DNA from: Burkholderiaceae bacterium
GTDB taxonomy: Bacteria; Pseudomonadota; Gammaproteobacteria; Burkholderiales; Burkholderiaceae_C
NCBI GenBank assembly: GCA_026125795.1
Contig: JAHCKM010000004.1
Span: 186,001-250,000, forward strand
Reading direction: 5' to 3'
Length of the DNA stretch: 64,000 bases
Below, piece after piece: positions 36,257 through 46,428 of this stretch (its first letter is position 1; the number at the start of each line of letters is the position of its first letter). A program made the translations under genes and the position numbers. The notes beneath the pieces are model-generated. The model worked only from the letters and a program-made list of their open reading frames with translations, was not told the DNA's origin and did no database searches.

Positions 36257-37345
36257 ATGCAACTGCGCCCTGACCAGCTCGCCGCCGCGCTCGCACGCGG
36301 ACTGAGATCCCTCTACACCATTCACGGCGACGAGCCGCTGCTGGCGCAGGAAGCCGGCGATCAGATCCGTGCCGCCGCGCTGGCCGCCGGCTACAGCGAG
36401 CGCAAGGTGTTCAGCGTCAGCGGCGCGCATTTCGACTGGTCGAGCCTGCTCGGCGCGTCGCAGGCCATGAGCCTGTTCGCCGAGCGGCAGCTGATCGAGA
36501 TCCGCATTCCCGGCGGCAAGCCCGGCAAGGAGGGCTCCGAGGCGCTGCAGCGTTATTGCGAGACGCTGTCCGACGACGTGGTCACGATCATCCATCTGCC
36601 GCGACTGGACCGGCAGCAGCAAAGCAGCGCCTGGTTCGCGGCGGTCGACGCCGCCGGCGTGTCGGTGCGCGTGGACCCGGTGGAGCGCAAGGCGCTGCCG
36701 TTGTGGATCGCGCAGCGCCTGGCCGCGCAGGGACAACGCGTGCAAGAGGGCGACGCCGGCGCGCAGACGCTGGCGTTCTTCGCCGACCGCGTCGAGGGCA
36801 ACCTGCTCGCCGCACACCAGGAGCTGCAGAAGATCGCGCTGCTGTATCCGCAGGGCTGCCTGAGCTTCGATCAGATCGAGGCGGCGGTGCTCAACGTGGC
36901 GCGCTACGACGTGTTCAAGCTCGGCGAGGCGGTGCTCGCCGGACAGACCGCGCGGGTGCTGCGCATGCTCGACGGGCTGCGCGCCGAAGGTGAGGCGCCG
37001 GTGCTGGTGCACTGGACGCTGGCCGAGGACATCCGCGCGCTCAAGCGCACCAAGGATGCGGTGGCGCAGGGCAAGCCGCTGCCGATGGCCTTGCGCGAGG
37101 CGCGCGTGTGGGGCGCCAAGGAGCGTCTGTTCGAGCGCCTCGTTCCACTGCTGTCGGACCACACGCTGGCGCATTGGGTCGAGGCCGCCAGCGTGTGCGA
37201 CGGTCTCATCAAGGGCCTGAGACATCCGCACTGGCCGCTCGATGCATGGGACGGCCTGAAACGCCTCGCGTTGATGGTCACGCAGCACACCGCGGCGCCC
37301 AAGCCGGCGCAGCCGTTGCGGCTGGCGCTGCAGGCCACCTTCTGA
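36257..37345 (+). CDS. holA: DNA polymerase III delta subunit
   Basis: Clamp-loader subunit of 362 residues. MQLRPDQLAAALARGLRSLY, YTIHGDEPLLAQEAGDQIR and the AAA+-like FFADRVEGNLLAAHQELQKI fit HolA. It opens the beta clamp and binds it during loading. It starts 7 nt after lptE. Confidence 0.94.
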   Translation: MQLRPDQLAAALARGLRSLYTIHGDEPLLAQEAGDQIRAAALAAGYSERKVFSVSGAHFDWSSLLGASQAMSLFAERQLIEIRIPGGKPGKEGSEALQRYCETLSDDVVTIIHLPRLDRQQQSSAWFAAVDAAGVSVRVDPVERKALPLWIAQRLAAQGQRVQEGDAGAQTLAFFADRVEGNLLAAHQELQKIALLYPQGCLSFDQIEAAVLNVARYDVFKLGEAVLAGQTARVLRMLDGLRAEGEAPVLVHWTLAEDIRALKRTKDAVAQGKPLPMALREARVWGAKERLFERLVPLLSDHTLAHWVEAASVCDGLIKGLRHPHWPLDAWDGLKRLALMVTQHTAAPKPAQPLRLALQATF

Positions 37346-37354
37346 GGCGGCGGC

Positions 37355-38299
37355 TCAGTAGCCGCGCGTGCGATCAACCAAATGCGCGATCGGCTGGCCC
37401 TCGGCCAGCGCGCGCACGTTGGACGCCACCACCGCGGTGGCGCTGCGCGGGTCGGTGAGCGCGGCCACGTGCGGCAGCACCGTCACCTTCGGGTGGCGCC
37501 AGAACGGATGCTTGGGATCGAGCGGCTCGCTGTCGAACACGTCGAGTACCGCATGACCGAGGCGCCCGCTGCCCAGCGCCGCCCGCAGATCGGCCTCCAC
37601 GACGTGCGCGCCGCGCGCCAGGTTCACCAGCGCGGCTCCGCGCGGCAACGCGCCGAAGAACCTTGCATCGAGCAGGCCGCGCGTGGCCGGCGTGAGCGGC
37701 AACAGGTTGACCACGATCGCAGTGCCGTTGAGGCATGGCCACAACGCGTCGTCGCCGTGCACGTGCACGACCCCGGCGGGCACGTCACGCGGCGAGCCGT
37801 CGCGCGTCCAGGCGGTCACGCGGTAGCCCTGTTGCGCCAGTGCGCGCGCACACGCCAGCCCCAACGTGCCGAGACCGAGCAGGGTCACCGGCAACTCGTC
37901 GGCGCGCCGCTGCGGCAACTGCCGCCACACGGCGTTGCGCTGCTGGCGCTGGTAGACAAAGAACCCGCGGTGCAACGACAACACCGCCCACAGTGCGGTT
38001 TCGGACATCGCTGCGGTGAGCGCCGGGTCGACCATGCGAGCGATCGGCACGTCGGGCGGCAAGGTGGGGTCGTCGAACAAGCGGTCGACCCCGGCCCACA
38101 ACGATTGGATCAGGCGCAGGCGCGGCAAGCCGTCGAGGCTGTGGGGCGCCGGATTGGCGACGATGGCCACCTCGATGCGCATGCGGTCGAACAGCTCGCC
38201 GCTGGTCACCAGATGGTGCTTGGGCATCGCCTGCGTCAGCAGCGCGCGCCACTGGTCGCGCTCGGCGTCGCCGAAACGGCCGGTCAGCAGCAGGTTCAT
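37355..38299 (-). CDS. D-2-hydroxyacid dehydrogenase, GhrA-like
   Basis: NAD(P)-dependent dehydrogenase of 314 residues. The Rossmann motif is VTLLGLGTLGLACARALA. Catalytic Arg and Glu lie in LVNLARGAHVVEADL and DVFDSEPLDPKHPFW, and the catalytic His in VLPHVAALTDP. The divergent C-terminal region resembles glyoxylate/hydroxypyruvate reductase A rather than SerA. ATG at 38299 is chosen as the first conserved start. It is convergent with holA, and a GC-rich non-coding stretch of 169 bp separates it from the CinA-like gene. Confidence 0.88.
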   Translation of the reverse strand: MNLLLTGRFGDAERDQWRALLTQAMPKHHLVTSGELFDRMRIEVAIVANPAPHSLDGLPRLRLIQSLWAGVDRLFDDPTLPPDVPIARMVDPALTAAMSETALWAVLSLHRGFFVYQRQQRNAVWRQLPQRRADELPVTLLGLGTLGLACARALAQQGYRVTAWTRDGSPRDVPAGVVHVHGDDALWPCLNGTAIVVNLLPLTPATRGLLDARFFGALPRGAALVNLARGAHVVEADLRAALGSGRLGHAVLDVFDSEPLDPKHPFWRHPKVTVLPHVAALTDPRSATAVVASNVRALAEGQPIAHLVDRTRGY

Positions 38300-38468
38300 G
38301 CCGTTGCGGCCCGGCCGGCTGAGGTCGCAGGCGAGCCCAGTGGGCCTCCAAGCGGCTCCTTGGAAGCTGCGCGGCCACCGACCGCCGCCGGCGGCTGCGG
38401 CGCGCGCTTGTGCCGCGCAGCGATGCGCCAGCGCGACGCGCAGGCTGCCTCCGGAGCGAGCGTGGGGG

Positions 38469-38978
38469 TCATCCGATGCTGCGTGCGCGTTGCAGCAGGC
38501 CACGCAACGCGTGCTCCACCGTGGCGGCGCGCACCTGCGCACGGTCGCCATCGAAGCGCCGATGCTCGCTGCTGATCCGCACCGAGCCATCGGCATGGCG
38601 CTGCGCGAAGCCGAACCACACCGTCCCCACCGGCTTGGCCGGCGTGCCGCCGGCCGGCCCCGCCACACCGGTGACCGCCACCGCCAGGTCAGCGCCGCTC
38701 GAGCGCTGCATGCCCTCGGCCATCGCACGCGCCACCGGCTCGCTGACCGCGCCGTGTTGCGCCAGCAGGCCGGGCGGCACGCCGAGCAAGGCGGTCTTGG
38801 CCGCGTTGCTGTAGCTGACCACACCACGCTCGAACCAGTCGCTCGATCCTGCGAGGTCGGTGCAAGCGGCGGCAATCATGCCGCCGGTGCAACTCTCGGC
38901 GCTGGCCATGTGCCGACCGCTCGCGCGCAGCGCGTCGGCCAATGCGCTCACCAACGCGGCGATGTCTTGCTGCGCCAT
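38469..38978 (-). CDS. Nicotinamide-nucleotide amidase, CinA C-terminal type
   Basis: Stand-alone CinA/PncC domain of 169 residues; it deamidates NMN to nicotinate mononucleotide in pyridine-nucleotide recycling. ASAESCTGGMIAAACTDLAG carries the nucleophilic serine region, with SYSNAAKTALLGV and VAVTGVAGPAGGTPAKPVGTV. ATG at 38978 is likely; a GTG at 38984 overlapping the pgpA stop as GTGA is equally possible and would add two residues. Translation is probably coupled to pgpA. Confidence 0.92.
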   Translation of the reverse strand: MAQQDIAALVSALADALRASGRHMASAESCTGGMIAAACTDLAGSSDWFERGVVSYSNAAKTALLGVPPGLLAQHGAVSEPVARAMAEGMQRSSGADLAVAVTGVAGPAGGTPAKPVGTVWFGFAQRHADGSVRISSEHRRFDGDRAQVRAATVEHALRGLLQRARSIG

Positions 38979-38980
38979 CG

Positions 38981-39526
38981 TCACAGCCGCCACAACGCGA
39001 TCACGATCAGGGTGCACAAGGCCGCCACCAGATCATCGAGCAGGATGCCAAAGCCCTGGCGTGCGCCGATCGGGCTGCCGGCGCGCGCCTTGTACCGTGC
39101 ATCGCCCCAGGCCACCGGTCCCGGCTTGGCAACGTCGAACAGCCGGAACAGCACGAACGCCGCCAGCTGTCCCAACCAGCCCGTGGGCATGACCAGCCAC
39201 AGCACCAGCCAGAACGCGACGATCTCGTCCCAGACGATCGCGCTCGGATCGCTCTGGCGCAGCGCTTGCGCACAGCGCGTGCAGGCCCACCAACCGAGCA
39301 CGAACGACAACACCAGCACTGCAGCCCATTGCCAGTCGTTGAGCCAGGGCTGCATCAGCAGGAACGCGGCCCAGGCCCACAGCGTGCCGACCGTGCCGGC
39401 CGCCTTGGGCGACAGTCCGCTGCCGAAACCCAAGGCGATCAGATGCGCCGGATGCTCAAACAGGAAGCGCCGGTCGGGCCGTCGCGGCGCGTACCCCGCC
39501 ACCGGAGGCAGCGGCAGCGTGCTCAC
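38981..39526 (-). CDS. pgpA: Phosphatidylglycerophosphatase A
   Basis: Inner-membrane phosphatase of 181 residues that converts PGP to phosphatidylglycerol. Motifs GSGLSPKAAGTVGTL and VWDEIVAFWLVL carry the conserved acidic residues; about four hydrophobic helices. The start is uncertain: GTG at 39526 gives a protein of usual size; GTG at 39595, overlapping thiL by 11 nt, would add 23 residues. It belongs to a thiL-pgpA-cinA operon. Confidence 0.9.
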   Translation of the reverse strand: MSTLPLPPVAGYAPRRPDRRFLFEHPAHLIALGFGSGLSPKAAGTVGTLWAWAAFLLMQPWLNDWQWAAVLVLSFVLGWWACTRCAQALRQSDPSAIVWDEIVAFWLVLWLVMPTGWLGQLAAFVLFRLFDVAKPGPVAWGDARYKARAGSPIGARQGFGILLDDLVAALCTLIVIALWRL

Positions 39527-39584
39527 GAGAGGACCCTGCGCAGGGCACGCTGCGCCATGCGCGCGTTGGAGCGGCCATGAGCGC

Positions 39585-40556
39585 TCATGCGTCACCAGCA
39601 AAATGATCGAAGCCGCGCGGCGGTTGCGGCAGCACACGGCCATCGGGCATGCGCACGCGCAGACCCGCCTCGGCCTGCACCGTCCCGATCCGGATCACCC
39701 CCACCCGTGCAGCCTCGGCAGCCCGTTGCACGGCAGGGCGCGCCGCTGCCGGCGCGCTGAACAACAGCTCGTAGTCGTCACCGCCGCCGAGCAGGCAGCG
39801 CTGCTGCACCGGCTCCGGCTGCGCCGCCAGCACAGCCGAACGCGGCAAGGCGGAATAGTCGATCTCCGCACCGACGCGCGAGCGCGCCAGCACATGACCG
39901 AGGTCGCCGGTCAGTCCGTCGCTGAGGTCGATCGCCGCGTGCGCCAGGCCGCGCAACGCCTGGCCCAGCGCCACTCGCGGCTGCGGCCACTCCATGGCGC
40001 GGCGCAACGCGGCGAACCCGTCGCCTGCCAGCTGCGCCTGATCGCGCAGCACTTCGAGCGCCAGCCGGGCGTCGCCGAGGCCACCGCCCGGCGGGTGACT
40101 GACCCACAAATCGTCGCCCACGCGCGCGCCATCGCGGCGCAGCGCCTGGCCCGGCGGCACGTCGCCGAACACGGTGATGCCGACACACAGCGGTCCTGCC
40201 GTGGTGTCGCCGCCGACCAGCTCGACGCCGTGTGCGTCGGCCAGCTCGTACAGCCCCTGCGAAAAACCGCCGAGGAAACTTTCGTCGACGCGCGGCAAGG
40301 CCAGCATCAGCGTGAATGCAGTCGGCGTGGCACCGCAGGCCGCGAGATCGCTCAGGTTGACCGCCAAGGCCTTGTGTCCGAGCGCGCGCGGCGGCACGGT
40401 GGACAGGAAGTGGCGCCCTTCGACCAGCAGGTCGCTCGACACGGCGCACCACTGGCCGGGCGTGGGCGCGAGCAACGCGCAATCGTCGCCAACGCCTTGC
40501 ACCGCCCGCCGCGGCGGACGCGTGAAATAGCGCTCGATCAGTTCGAACTCGCCCAT
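39585..40556 (-). CDS. thiL: Thiamine-monophosphate kinase
   Basis: Enzyme of 323 residues that phosphorylates ThMP to thiamine diphosphate, the cofactor of the transketolase above. GVGDDCALL binds metal-ATP, with SSDLLVEGRHF, HKALAVNLSDLAACG and the C-terminal GGDDYELLFS of the PurM-like fold. MGEFELIERYF is the family N-terminus, fixing the ATG at 40556. It leads the thiL-pgpA-cinA run, downstream of the response regulator. Confidence 0.96.
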   Translation of the reverse strand: MGEFELIERYFTRPPRRAVQGVGDDCALLAPTPGQWCAVSSDLLVEGRHFLSTVPPRALGHKALAVNLSDLAACGATPTAFTLMLALPRVDESFLGGFSQGLYELADAHGVELVGGDTTAGPLCVGITVFGDVPPGQALRRDGARVGDDLWVSHPPGGGLGDARLALEVLRDQAQLAGDGFAALRRAMEWPQPRVALGQALRGLAHAAIDLSDGLTGDLGHVLARSRVGAEIDYSALPRSAVLAAQPEPVQQRCLLGGGDDYELLFSAPAAARPAVQRAAEAARVGVIRIGTVQAEAGLRVRMPDGRVLPQPPRGFDHFAGDA

Positions 40557-40631
40557 CGTTGCGGCAGTGACGGCATCGGCACATTGTGGCGCACCCACCG
40601 CGCCGCCCACACGCGCCCGCGTCAACGCAGG

Positions 40632-41291
40632 CTATGACGCCGGCTCGCGCAACCGGTTGGCCAGCGCCACCGCCGAGGTGACGCCCATCTTCTCGAAGAC
40701 GCGCGCCCGATGGACCTCGACCGTGCGCACGCTGATGTGCAACTCGTCCGCGATCAGCTTGTTCGGTCGGCCGGCGACGATGAGCCGCATCACCTCGCGC
40801 TCGCGCTCGGTGAGGTCGGCCAGCGCACGCTGCAGCGCGTGCCGTTCGCGCCGCTGGGCGATCGCTTGCGCGCTGGCGGCGAACGCCTGCTCGATGCGGT
40901 TGACCAGCTTGTTGTCGGAGAACGGCTTCTCGAAGAAATCGAATGCACCCCGCTGCACCGCCGCCACCGCCATCGGCACGTCGCCATGGCCGGTGAGGAA
41001 GACCACCGGCAGCACCCGGGTCAGCTCGGCGCGCTGCAGCCGATCGAACAGCATCAAGCCGCTGTCGCCGCCCATGCGCACGTCCAGCACCAGGCACGAC
41101 GGGGCGTCGGGCCAGCTCGCGTCGCGCGTGGCAAGCATCTCTTCAAACGCCTCGGCGCTGGAAAAGCGCTCCGACACGATGCGACGCGTGCGCAGCAACC
41201 AGGCCAGCGCCTCAAGCACCACGGTCTCGTCGTCAACCAGATAGACGATGGGCAGCCGGCCCACGTCGGCGGGGTGCGAACTCGGCATCAT
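40632..41291 (-). CDS. FixJ/DctR-type response regulator
   Basis: Protein of 219 residues: receiver domain with D20, D21, phosphoacceptor D70 in LVLDVRMGG, T100 in VVFLTGHGD and K122 in FFEKPF, then a LuxR-type helix-turn-helix (LTEREREVMRLIVAGRPNKL, SVRTVEVHRARVFEKMG). All receiver residues are intact. Its start ATGATG overlaps the sensor-kinase stop (ATGA), so the pair is coupled. Position opposite a malic enzyme suggests control of C4-dicarboxylate metabolism, as DctR-type regulators do; this is inference. TtrR-type is the alternative. Confidence 0.9.
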   Translation of the reverse strand: MMPSSHPADVGRLPIVYLVDDETVVLEALAWLLRTRRIVSERFSSAEAFEEMLATRDASWPDAPSCLVLDVRMGGDSGLMLFDRLQRAELTRVLPVVFLTGHGDVPMAVAAVQRGAFDFFEKPFSDNKLVNRIEQAFAASAQAIAQRRERHALQRALADLTEREREVMRLIVAGRPNKLIADELHISVRTVEVHRARVFEKMGVTSAVALANRLREPAS

Positions 41292-43351
41292 GGTGTGTGC
41301 GGTGCGTGTGCGGGAGCGGCTCCAGATGCCGCCTCGGCGCCGGCGGGGGCCAACGGCAGCGTAAACCGGAACTCGGTGCCGCCGCCAGAGCCATCGGCGC
41401 GACGCGGCCGCGGCGCGAAGTCCAGCGCCCCGCCGTGTTGCTCCACTACCGTGCGGCACAGCGACAGTCCCAGTCCCATGCCGTCGACCCGGGTGGTGAA
41501 GAACGGCGTGAACAGGCGACGCGCCACCTCGGGCGCGATGCCGGGGCCGCTGTCGACCACGCTGAAGGCGACCCAGCGGTTCTGCACCACCTGCGAGCGC
41601 AACTCCAGCACGCGCTGCTCGGCCGGCGTATCGACCTCCATGGCCTGGATCGCGTTGCGCGCGAGGTTGAGCAGCACCTGTTCCACCATCGTCGCATCGG
41701 CCAGCACGCGCGCATGCGGCTGTGCCAGATCGAGATCGATGCGCGTGCCGCTCTTGCGCGCCTGCAGCCGCACCAGCGGCAGCACCGCATCGACCAGCGC
41801 GTGCACCGCCACCGGCTCGTGGCGGGCCTCGCGGCGGCGCACGAAGTCGTGCACGCTCTTGATCACGCGGCCGGCGCGCGCGGCCTGCTCGGCGATGCGT
41901 TCGACGGCCAGACGGATGTCTGCCTCGTCGTGCGGCGCACCGGCGGCCAGCAGGTTCAGCGAGCCGTTGGCGTAGCTGGCGATCGCCGCCAGCGGCTGGT
42001 TCAGTTCATGGCTCAACAGCGACGCCATCTCGCCCACCGTGGCCAGGCGCGCGCTCGCCTGCAGCCGGTCTTGCTGGGCCCGTGCCAGCTCCTCGGCGCG
42101 GCGCCGCTCGGTGATATCGACCGCCGCGCTCATCCAGCCGGTGTGCCGGCCCGCGGCATCGAGCAGCGGCGCGTCATAGACCACGACCGGAAAGCGCTCG
42201 CCGTTGCGGCGCACGAACTCTGTTTCGTAGCCGCCGCTCGCACCGGCGGCGGCACGCGCCTGCCGCTCGACGCGGCGGGCGCGGTACTCGGCCACGCGCT
42301 CGGCCGGCCAGTACGGCGGCGGGTCGGCATGCAGCAACTCCTCCGCGCCGAAACCCACCATCGCGCAGAAAGCCGGGTTGGCATAGGTGAGCCGGCCCTG
42401 CAGATCCTGCGCGCGCAAGCCGGTGATCAGCGAATCCTCCATCGCCTTGCGAAAGGCCAGTGCGTCGGCCAGCGCCGCCTCGGCGCGCGCGCGGCGGCGC
42501 ACATCGCGCACCAGCAGCAGCACGAGGGCGAACAGCGCCAGCGACAGCCCCATCACCAGCGCCGTGGCCAGGTTGGGAATCAGGCGCGGGCCGGTGCGCG
42601 CCGCATCCACGCGCAGCTGCAACCACTGACCCGGCAGATCCACCGCATGCTCGGCGCGATAGATGCCGGCGCCGCGCGCCGCGCCGGCGCGCGCCACGCG
42701 CGTGCCATCGGCCTCGACAAACGAGAACTCGTGCCCGCGGCCCATCTCCACACTGACCGCATCCTCCAGCAGCGCCGGCAGCGCGAGCGTGGCCACGAGG
42801 TACCCGCGCGTCACGCCCGACGACTGCAGCGGCATGCACAGATCGATCAACTCGCCGCCCCTGCCGTCGGCCAACGGCACGAAGAAGCTGCGCGAGAAAC
42901 GCGGCGCGGCGTCGCGAAGTGCCGCCGTGCAGGCCAGGTGGGCCTCCTGGCTGACCTCGACGCGCGGCAGCCGCTCGAACCAGCCCGGGCCGTACGGCGT
43001 GTCCACCGCCTGCAGCACGCGCCAGCTCATGTCACGCTCTTCGATGCGCACCCACTCGCGCTGCCCGCGCAACCATTCGGCGGCCTGCACCGGCAGCGCG
43101 GCGCGCTGCTCCGGCCAGGTGAGGCTCTGCATCGACTGCACGGCACGCTGGGTGCGCCGCTTGATCTCCGCAGCCGTGGCCAGCGCCACCGCCTCAACCT
43201 GCTCCTGCGCGCGGTTGCCCTCGTACTCCAGCGTCAGCACCACCAGCAACGACTGGGCGACCAGCAGCAGGACCACCAGCAGCGCCCACAACAGGCGGCG
43301 TCGGCGCACACGCGGCGCCGGCGCGGCAGCGGGATCGGCAGGCGAGGGCAT
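41288..43351 (-). CDS. Membrane PAS sensor histidine kinase, DctS-like
   Basis: Sensor of 687 residues: membrane helix ~18-42, periplasmic sensor ~43-260, helix 2 ~262-283, PAS ~305-415, then HisKA with H448 in SLLSHELNQPLAAIASY and a HATPase with N-box LNLARNAIQAM and GMGLGLSL. The periplasmic domain between two helices and the kinase type resemble DctS/DctB-like C4-dicarboxylate sensors. The malic enzyme gene is divergent at 43490. The start ATG at 43351 has no strong ribosome site but begins just before the first helix. Confidence 0.88.
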   Translation of the reverse strand: MPSPADPAAAPAPRVRRRRLLWALLVVLLLVAQSLLVVLTLEYEGNRAQEQVEAVALATAAEIKRRTQRAVQSMQSLTWPEQRAALPVQAAEWLRGQREWVRIEERDMSWRVLQAVDTPYGPGWFERLPRVEVSQEAHLACTAALRDAAPRFSRSFFVPLADGRGGELIDLCMPLQSSGVTRGYLVATLALPALLEDAVSVEMGRGHEFSFVEADGTRVARAGAARGAGIYRAEHAVDLPGQWLQLRVDAARTGPRLIPNLATALVMGLSLALFALVLLLVRDVRRRARAEAALADALAFRKAMEDSLITGLRAQDLQGRLTYANPAFCAMVGFGAEELLHADPPPYWPAERVAEYRARRVERQARAAAGASGGYETEFVRRNGERFPVVVYDAPLLDAAGRHTGWMSAAVDITERRRAEELARAQQDRLQASARLATVGEMASLLSHELNQPLAAIASYANGSLNLLAAGAPHDEADIRLAVERIAEQAARAGRVIKSVHDFVRRREARHEPVAVHALVDAVLPLVRLQARKSGTRIDLDLAQPHARVLADATMVEQVLLNLARNAIQAMEVDTPAEQRVLELRSQVVQNRWVAFSVVDSGPGIAPEVARRLFTPFFTTRVDGMGLGLSLCRTVVEQHGGALDFAPRPRRADGSGGGTEFRFTLPLAPAGAEAASGAAPAHAPHTP

Positions 43352-43489
43352 GGCGGTGGTGCGATCTTGCAGGCGGCGCAGCGGCCTGCCCGTACGCAGT
43401 TTCGCGCATCGCGTCGGTGCCGATCCGCATCGCGTGGCCGGCAGGTGCGCTCCTACAATCGCCGACCCTGCCTGAGCCCGGAAGTCGAC

Positions 43490-45787
43490 ATGTCCAGCTA
43501 TGAAGCCAAACGCGCGGAACTGCGCCGCGCCGCGCTTGAGTACCACGAGTTCCCGACGCCCGGCAAGGTGGCGATCGCCGCGACGAAGCAACTGATCAAC
43601 CAGCGCGACCTGGCGCTGGCGTATTCGCCCGGCGTGGCGGCGGCGTGCGAGGAGATTGCGGCCGATCCCGTCAATGCCTACCGCTTCACGGCGCGCGGCA
43701 ACCTGGTGGCCGTGGTCACCAACGGCACGGCCGTGCTCGGCCTGGGTGACATCGGCCCGCTGGCCGCCAAGCCGGTGATGGAGGGCAAGGGCGTCCTGTT
43801 CAAGAAATTCGCCGGCATCGATGTGTTCGACATCGAGGTCAACGAGAAGAACCTCGACAAGCTGGTCGATTGCATCGCGGCGCTGGAGCCGACGTTCGGC
43901 GGCATCAACCTCGAGGACATCAAGGCGCCGGATTGTTTCTATGTCGAGCGCAAGCTGCGCGAGCGGCTCAAGATTCCCGTGTTCCACGACGACCAGCACG
44001 GCACCGCGATCGTCGTGGGCGCCGCGCTGCTCAATGGCCTGAAGGTGGTCGGCAAATCGATCCACGAGGTCAAGCTGGTGGCATCGGGCGCCGGCGCGGC
44101 CGCGCTGGCGTGCCTCAACCTGCTGATCAAGCTCGGGCTGCCGCGCGAGAACATCTGGGTCACCGACCTCGCCGGCGTGGTGTGGAACGGGCGCACCGAG
44201 CTGATGGACCCTGACAAGCAGGAGTTCGCGCAGGACACCAAGCTGCGCACGCTCGCCGAGGTCATCGTCAACGCCGATGTGTTTCTCGGCCTGTCGGCCG
44301 GCGGTGTGTTGAAGCCGGCGATGGTCAAGGCGATGGCCAGCAAGCCGTTGATCTTTGCGCTGGCCAATCCCACGCCGGAGATCATGCCCGAGGAGGTGCA
44401 GCAGGTGCGAGGCGACGCGGTCATGGCCACCGGCCGCACCGATTACCCGAACCAGGTCAACAACGTGCTGTGCTTCCCGTACATCTTTCGGGGTGCGCTC
44501 GATTGTGGCGCCACGACGATCACCGATGCGATGGAAGTCGCCGCGGTGCACGCCCTGGCCGAGCTGGCGCAGGCCGAACAAAGCGATGTCGTGGCCGCCG
44601 CCTACTCGGGCACCACGTTGACCTTCGGCCCCGAGTACCTGATCCCCAAGCCGTTCGATCCGCGCCTGATGATGCGCGTGGCGCCCGCGGTGGCCCAGGC
44701 GGCGCAGGAGTCGGGCGTCGCACTGCGGCCGATCGCCGACATGGACGCCTATCGCGAGAAGCTGCAGACCTTCGTCTATGCGTCCGGCACGACGATGAAG
44801 CCGATCTTCACGCTCGCCAAACGCGCGGCCCACAAGCGCGTGGTGTTCTGCGAGGGTGAGGAGGAGCGTGTGCTGCGTGCCGTGCAGGTGGTGGTCGACG
44901 AGAACCTGGCGCGCCCCACGCTGATCGGGCGTCCGCAGGTCATCGAACAACGCTGCGAGAAGTTCGGCCTGCGCCTGCAAGCTCAGCGCGACTACGACGT
45001 GGTCAACACCGATCACGACGAGCGCTATCGCGACTACTGGCAGACCTATCACCGCCTCACCGAGCGCCAGGGCGTGACGGCGCAACTGGCCAAGATCGAA
45101 ATGCGGCGCCGCCTGACATTGATCGGCTCGATGCTGCTGCACAAGGGCGAGGTCGACGGCATGATCTGCGGCACCTGGGGCACCACGTCGACCCATCTGG
45201 TGTTCATCGATCAGGTGGTCGGCAAACGGCCGGGCGTGAAGACCTATGCCTGCATGAACGGCCTGATGCTGCCGGGGCGCCAGGTCTTCCTGGTCGACAC
45301 CCACGTCAACGCCGATCCCAGCGCCGAGGAGATCGCCGAGATCACCGTGATGGCCGCCGAGGAGATGCGGCGCTTCGGACTGATCCCGAAGGCGGCGTTG
45401 TTGTCGCACTCCAACTTCGGCTCGAGCAACCATCCATCGGCGGTCAAGATGCGCAACGCGCTGCCGTTGGTGCGTGCAGCAGCACCGTGGCTGGAGGTCG
45501 ACGGCGAGATGCACGGCGACGCCGCGCTCGACGCGCGTTACCGTCACGAGCTGATGCCGCGCACCACGTTGTCCGGCGAGGCCAACCTGCTGGTGCTGCC
45601 TAACATCGACAGCGCCAACATTGCCTACAACCTGCTCAAGCAGGCGGCCGGCGGCGGCATCGCGATCGGTCCGATCCTCATGGGGCCGTCCAAACCGGTG
45701 CACATCCTGACCCCGTCGGCCACGGTGCGGCGCATCGTCAACATGACCGCGGTCACGGTCGCCGATGCGAACGCTTTCCGTTCATAG
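43490..45787 (+). CDS. maeB: NADP-dependent malic enzyme, MaeB type with PTA-like domain
   Basis: Enzyme of 765 residues that decarboxylates malate to pyruvate, giving NADPH. The malic domain covers ~1-430: [51 protein letters not shown](P) motif [14 protein letters not shown]-terminal phosphotransacetylase-like domain (~445-765) has a regulatory role in relatives, binding acetyl-CoA. TACAAT at 43454-43459 is a possible -10 with a 25-nt leader; GGAAG precedes the ATG. It is divergent from the DctSR-like pair. Confidence 0.96.
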   Translation: MSSYEAKRAELRRAALEYHEFPTPGKVAIAATKQLINQRDLALAYSPGVAAACEEIAADPVNAYRFTARGNLVAVVTNGTAVLGLGDIGPLAAKPVMEGKGVLFKKFAGIDVFDIEVNEKNLDKLVDCIAALEPTFGGINLEDIKAPDCFYVERKLRERLKIPVFHDDQHGTAIVVGAALLNGLKVVGKSIHEVKLVASGAGAAALACLNLLIKLGLPRENIWVTDLAGVVWNGRTELMDPDKQEFAQDTKLRTLAEVIVNADVFLGLSAGGVLKPAMVKAMASKPLIFALANPTPEIMPEEVQQVRGDAVMATGRTDYPNQVNNVLCFPYIFRGALDCGATTITDAMEVAAVHALAELAQAEQSDVVAAAYSGTTLTFGPEYLIPKPFDPRLMMRVAPAVAQAAQESGVALRPIADMDAYREKLQTFVYASGTTMKPIFTLAKRAAHKRVVFCEGEEERVLRAVQVVVDENLARPTLIGRPQVIEQRCEKFGLRLQAQRDYDVVNTDHDERYRDYWQTYHRLTERQGVTAQLAKIEMRRRLTLIGSMLLHKGEVDGMICGTWGTTSTHLVFIDQVVGKRPGVKTYACMNGLMLPGRQVFLVDTHVNADPSAEEIAEITVMAAEEMRRFGLIPKAALLSHSNFGSSNHPSAVKMRNALPLVRAAAPWLEVDGEMHGDAALDARYRHELMPRTTLSGEANLLVLPNIDSANIAYNLLKQAAGGGIAIGPILMGPSKPVHILTPSATVRRIVNMTAVTVADANAFRS

Positions 45788-45909
45788 TCAGCGCTTCGCC
45801 GGTCTTGTCCGCCGCAGTGACAGGATGGTGCACTGCAAAATCTAGCTCGTACTGAATGTGTGCGCACGCTCAAGATCCCTTGCCCGTGCCCAAGTTTGAG
45901 GCACCGGTC

Positions 45910-45938
45910 TTGAGCTTTTGTACCGATTCCAGTACGAT
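45910..45938 (+). promoter_or_regulatory. Sigma-70 promoter of the RNase gene
   Basis: TTGAGC (45910-45915), 17-bp spacer, TACGAT (45933-45938). This is the best-spaced -35/-10 pair I found in the window. Transcription would start about 20 nt before the GTG at 45966. Confidence 0.65.
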
Positions 45939-45965
45939 AACGGCTTCAAAGTTCAGGGTTTACCC

Positions 45966-46376
45966 GTGGATTGGACCGGTCGGTCGGTGCTGTCGGGGGC
46001 TCTCCTAAAGTTAGGGCTCGCTGCAGCAGTCGCCGTTTCGGCGATAGGAACCGATCCAGCTCAAGCCAGAGGGCCGATCACGGCGAGTGATCCGGTGGCA
46101 CTGGCGGAGTTGCCCCCAGAGGCGCAACAGACCCAAAGGCTCATCGAAGCCGGGGGTCCGTTTCCGTACTCCAAGGACGGCGTGACGTTCGGCAATCGCG
46201 AACGACTGCTGCCGCGACGTGAGAGGGGCTACTACCGCGAATACACCGTTCCCACGCCAGGATCGCGGAACCGGGGCGCACGGCGCATCGTTTGCGGCGG
46301 CATCCCGGCCGTGAAACCCGAGGTTTGTTATTACACCGAAGACCACTATGCGAGCTTTCGCCGGATCGTGCAGTGA
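45966..46376 (+). CDS. Secreted guanyl-specific ribonuclease (RNase Sa/N1 family)
   Basis: Exported RNase of 136 residues with a signal peptide ending near PAQA (residue 34). The mature part closely follows Streptomyces RNase Sa: ELPPEAQ, GPFPYSKDGVTFGNRE, and the catalytic Glu, Arg and His correspond to E92 (YYREYTV), R103 (NRGARR) and H127 (TEDHYASF). Cysteines C110 and C121 may pair. The GTG start follows AGGG. The DNA here is less GC rich than its surroundings and uses rare codons such as TTA, CTA and AGG, suggesting acquisition. The following barstar-family gene is its likely inhibitor. Confidence 0.9.
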   Translation: MDWTGRSVLSGALLKLGLAAAVAVSAIGTDPAQARGPITASDPVALAELPPEAQQTQRLIEAGGPFPYSKDGVTFGNRERLLPRRERGYYREYTVPTPGSRNRGARRIVCGGIPAVKPEVCYYTEDHYASFRRIVQ

Positions 46377-46428
46377 GCCCTCGGACCCTTGCCACAGTCG
46401 TTTCCTGATCGCCCAAAGGACAGAGACC

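Noticed and set aside
38300-38468. Another copy of the dispersed repeat between ghrA-like and cinA-like genes
   Set aside because: GC rich with small hairpins, but neither the head nor the tail motif of the repeat is present.
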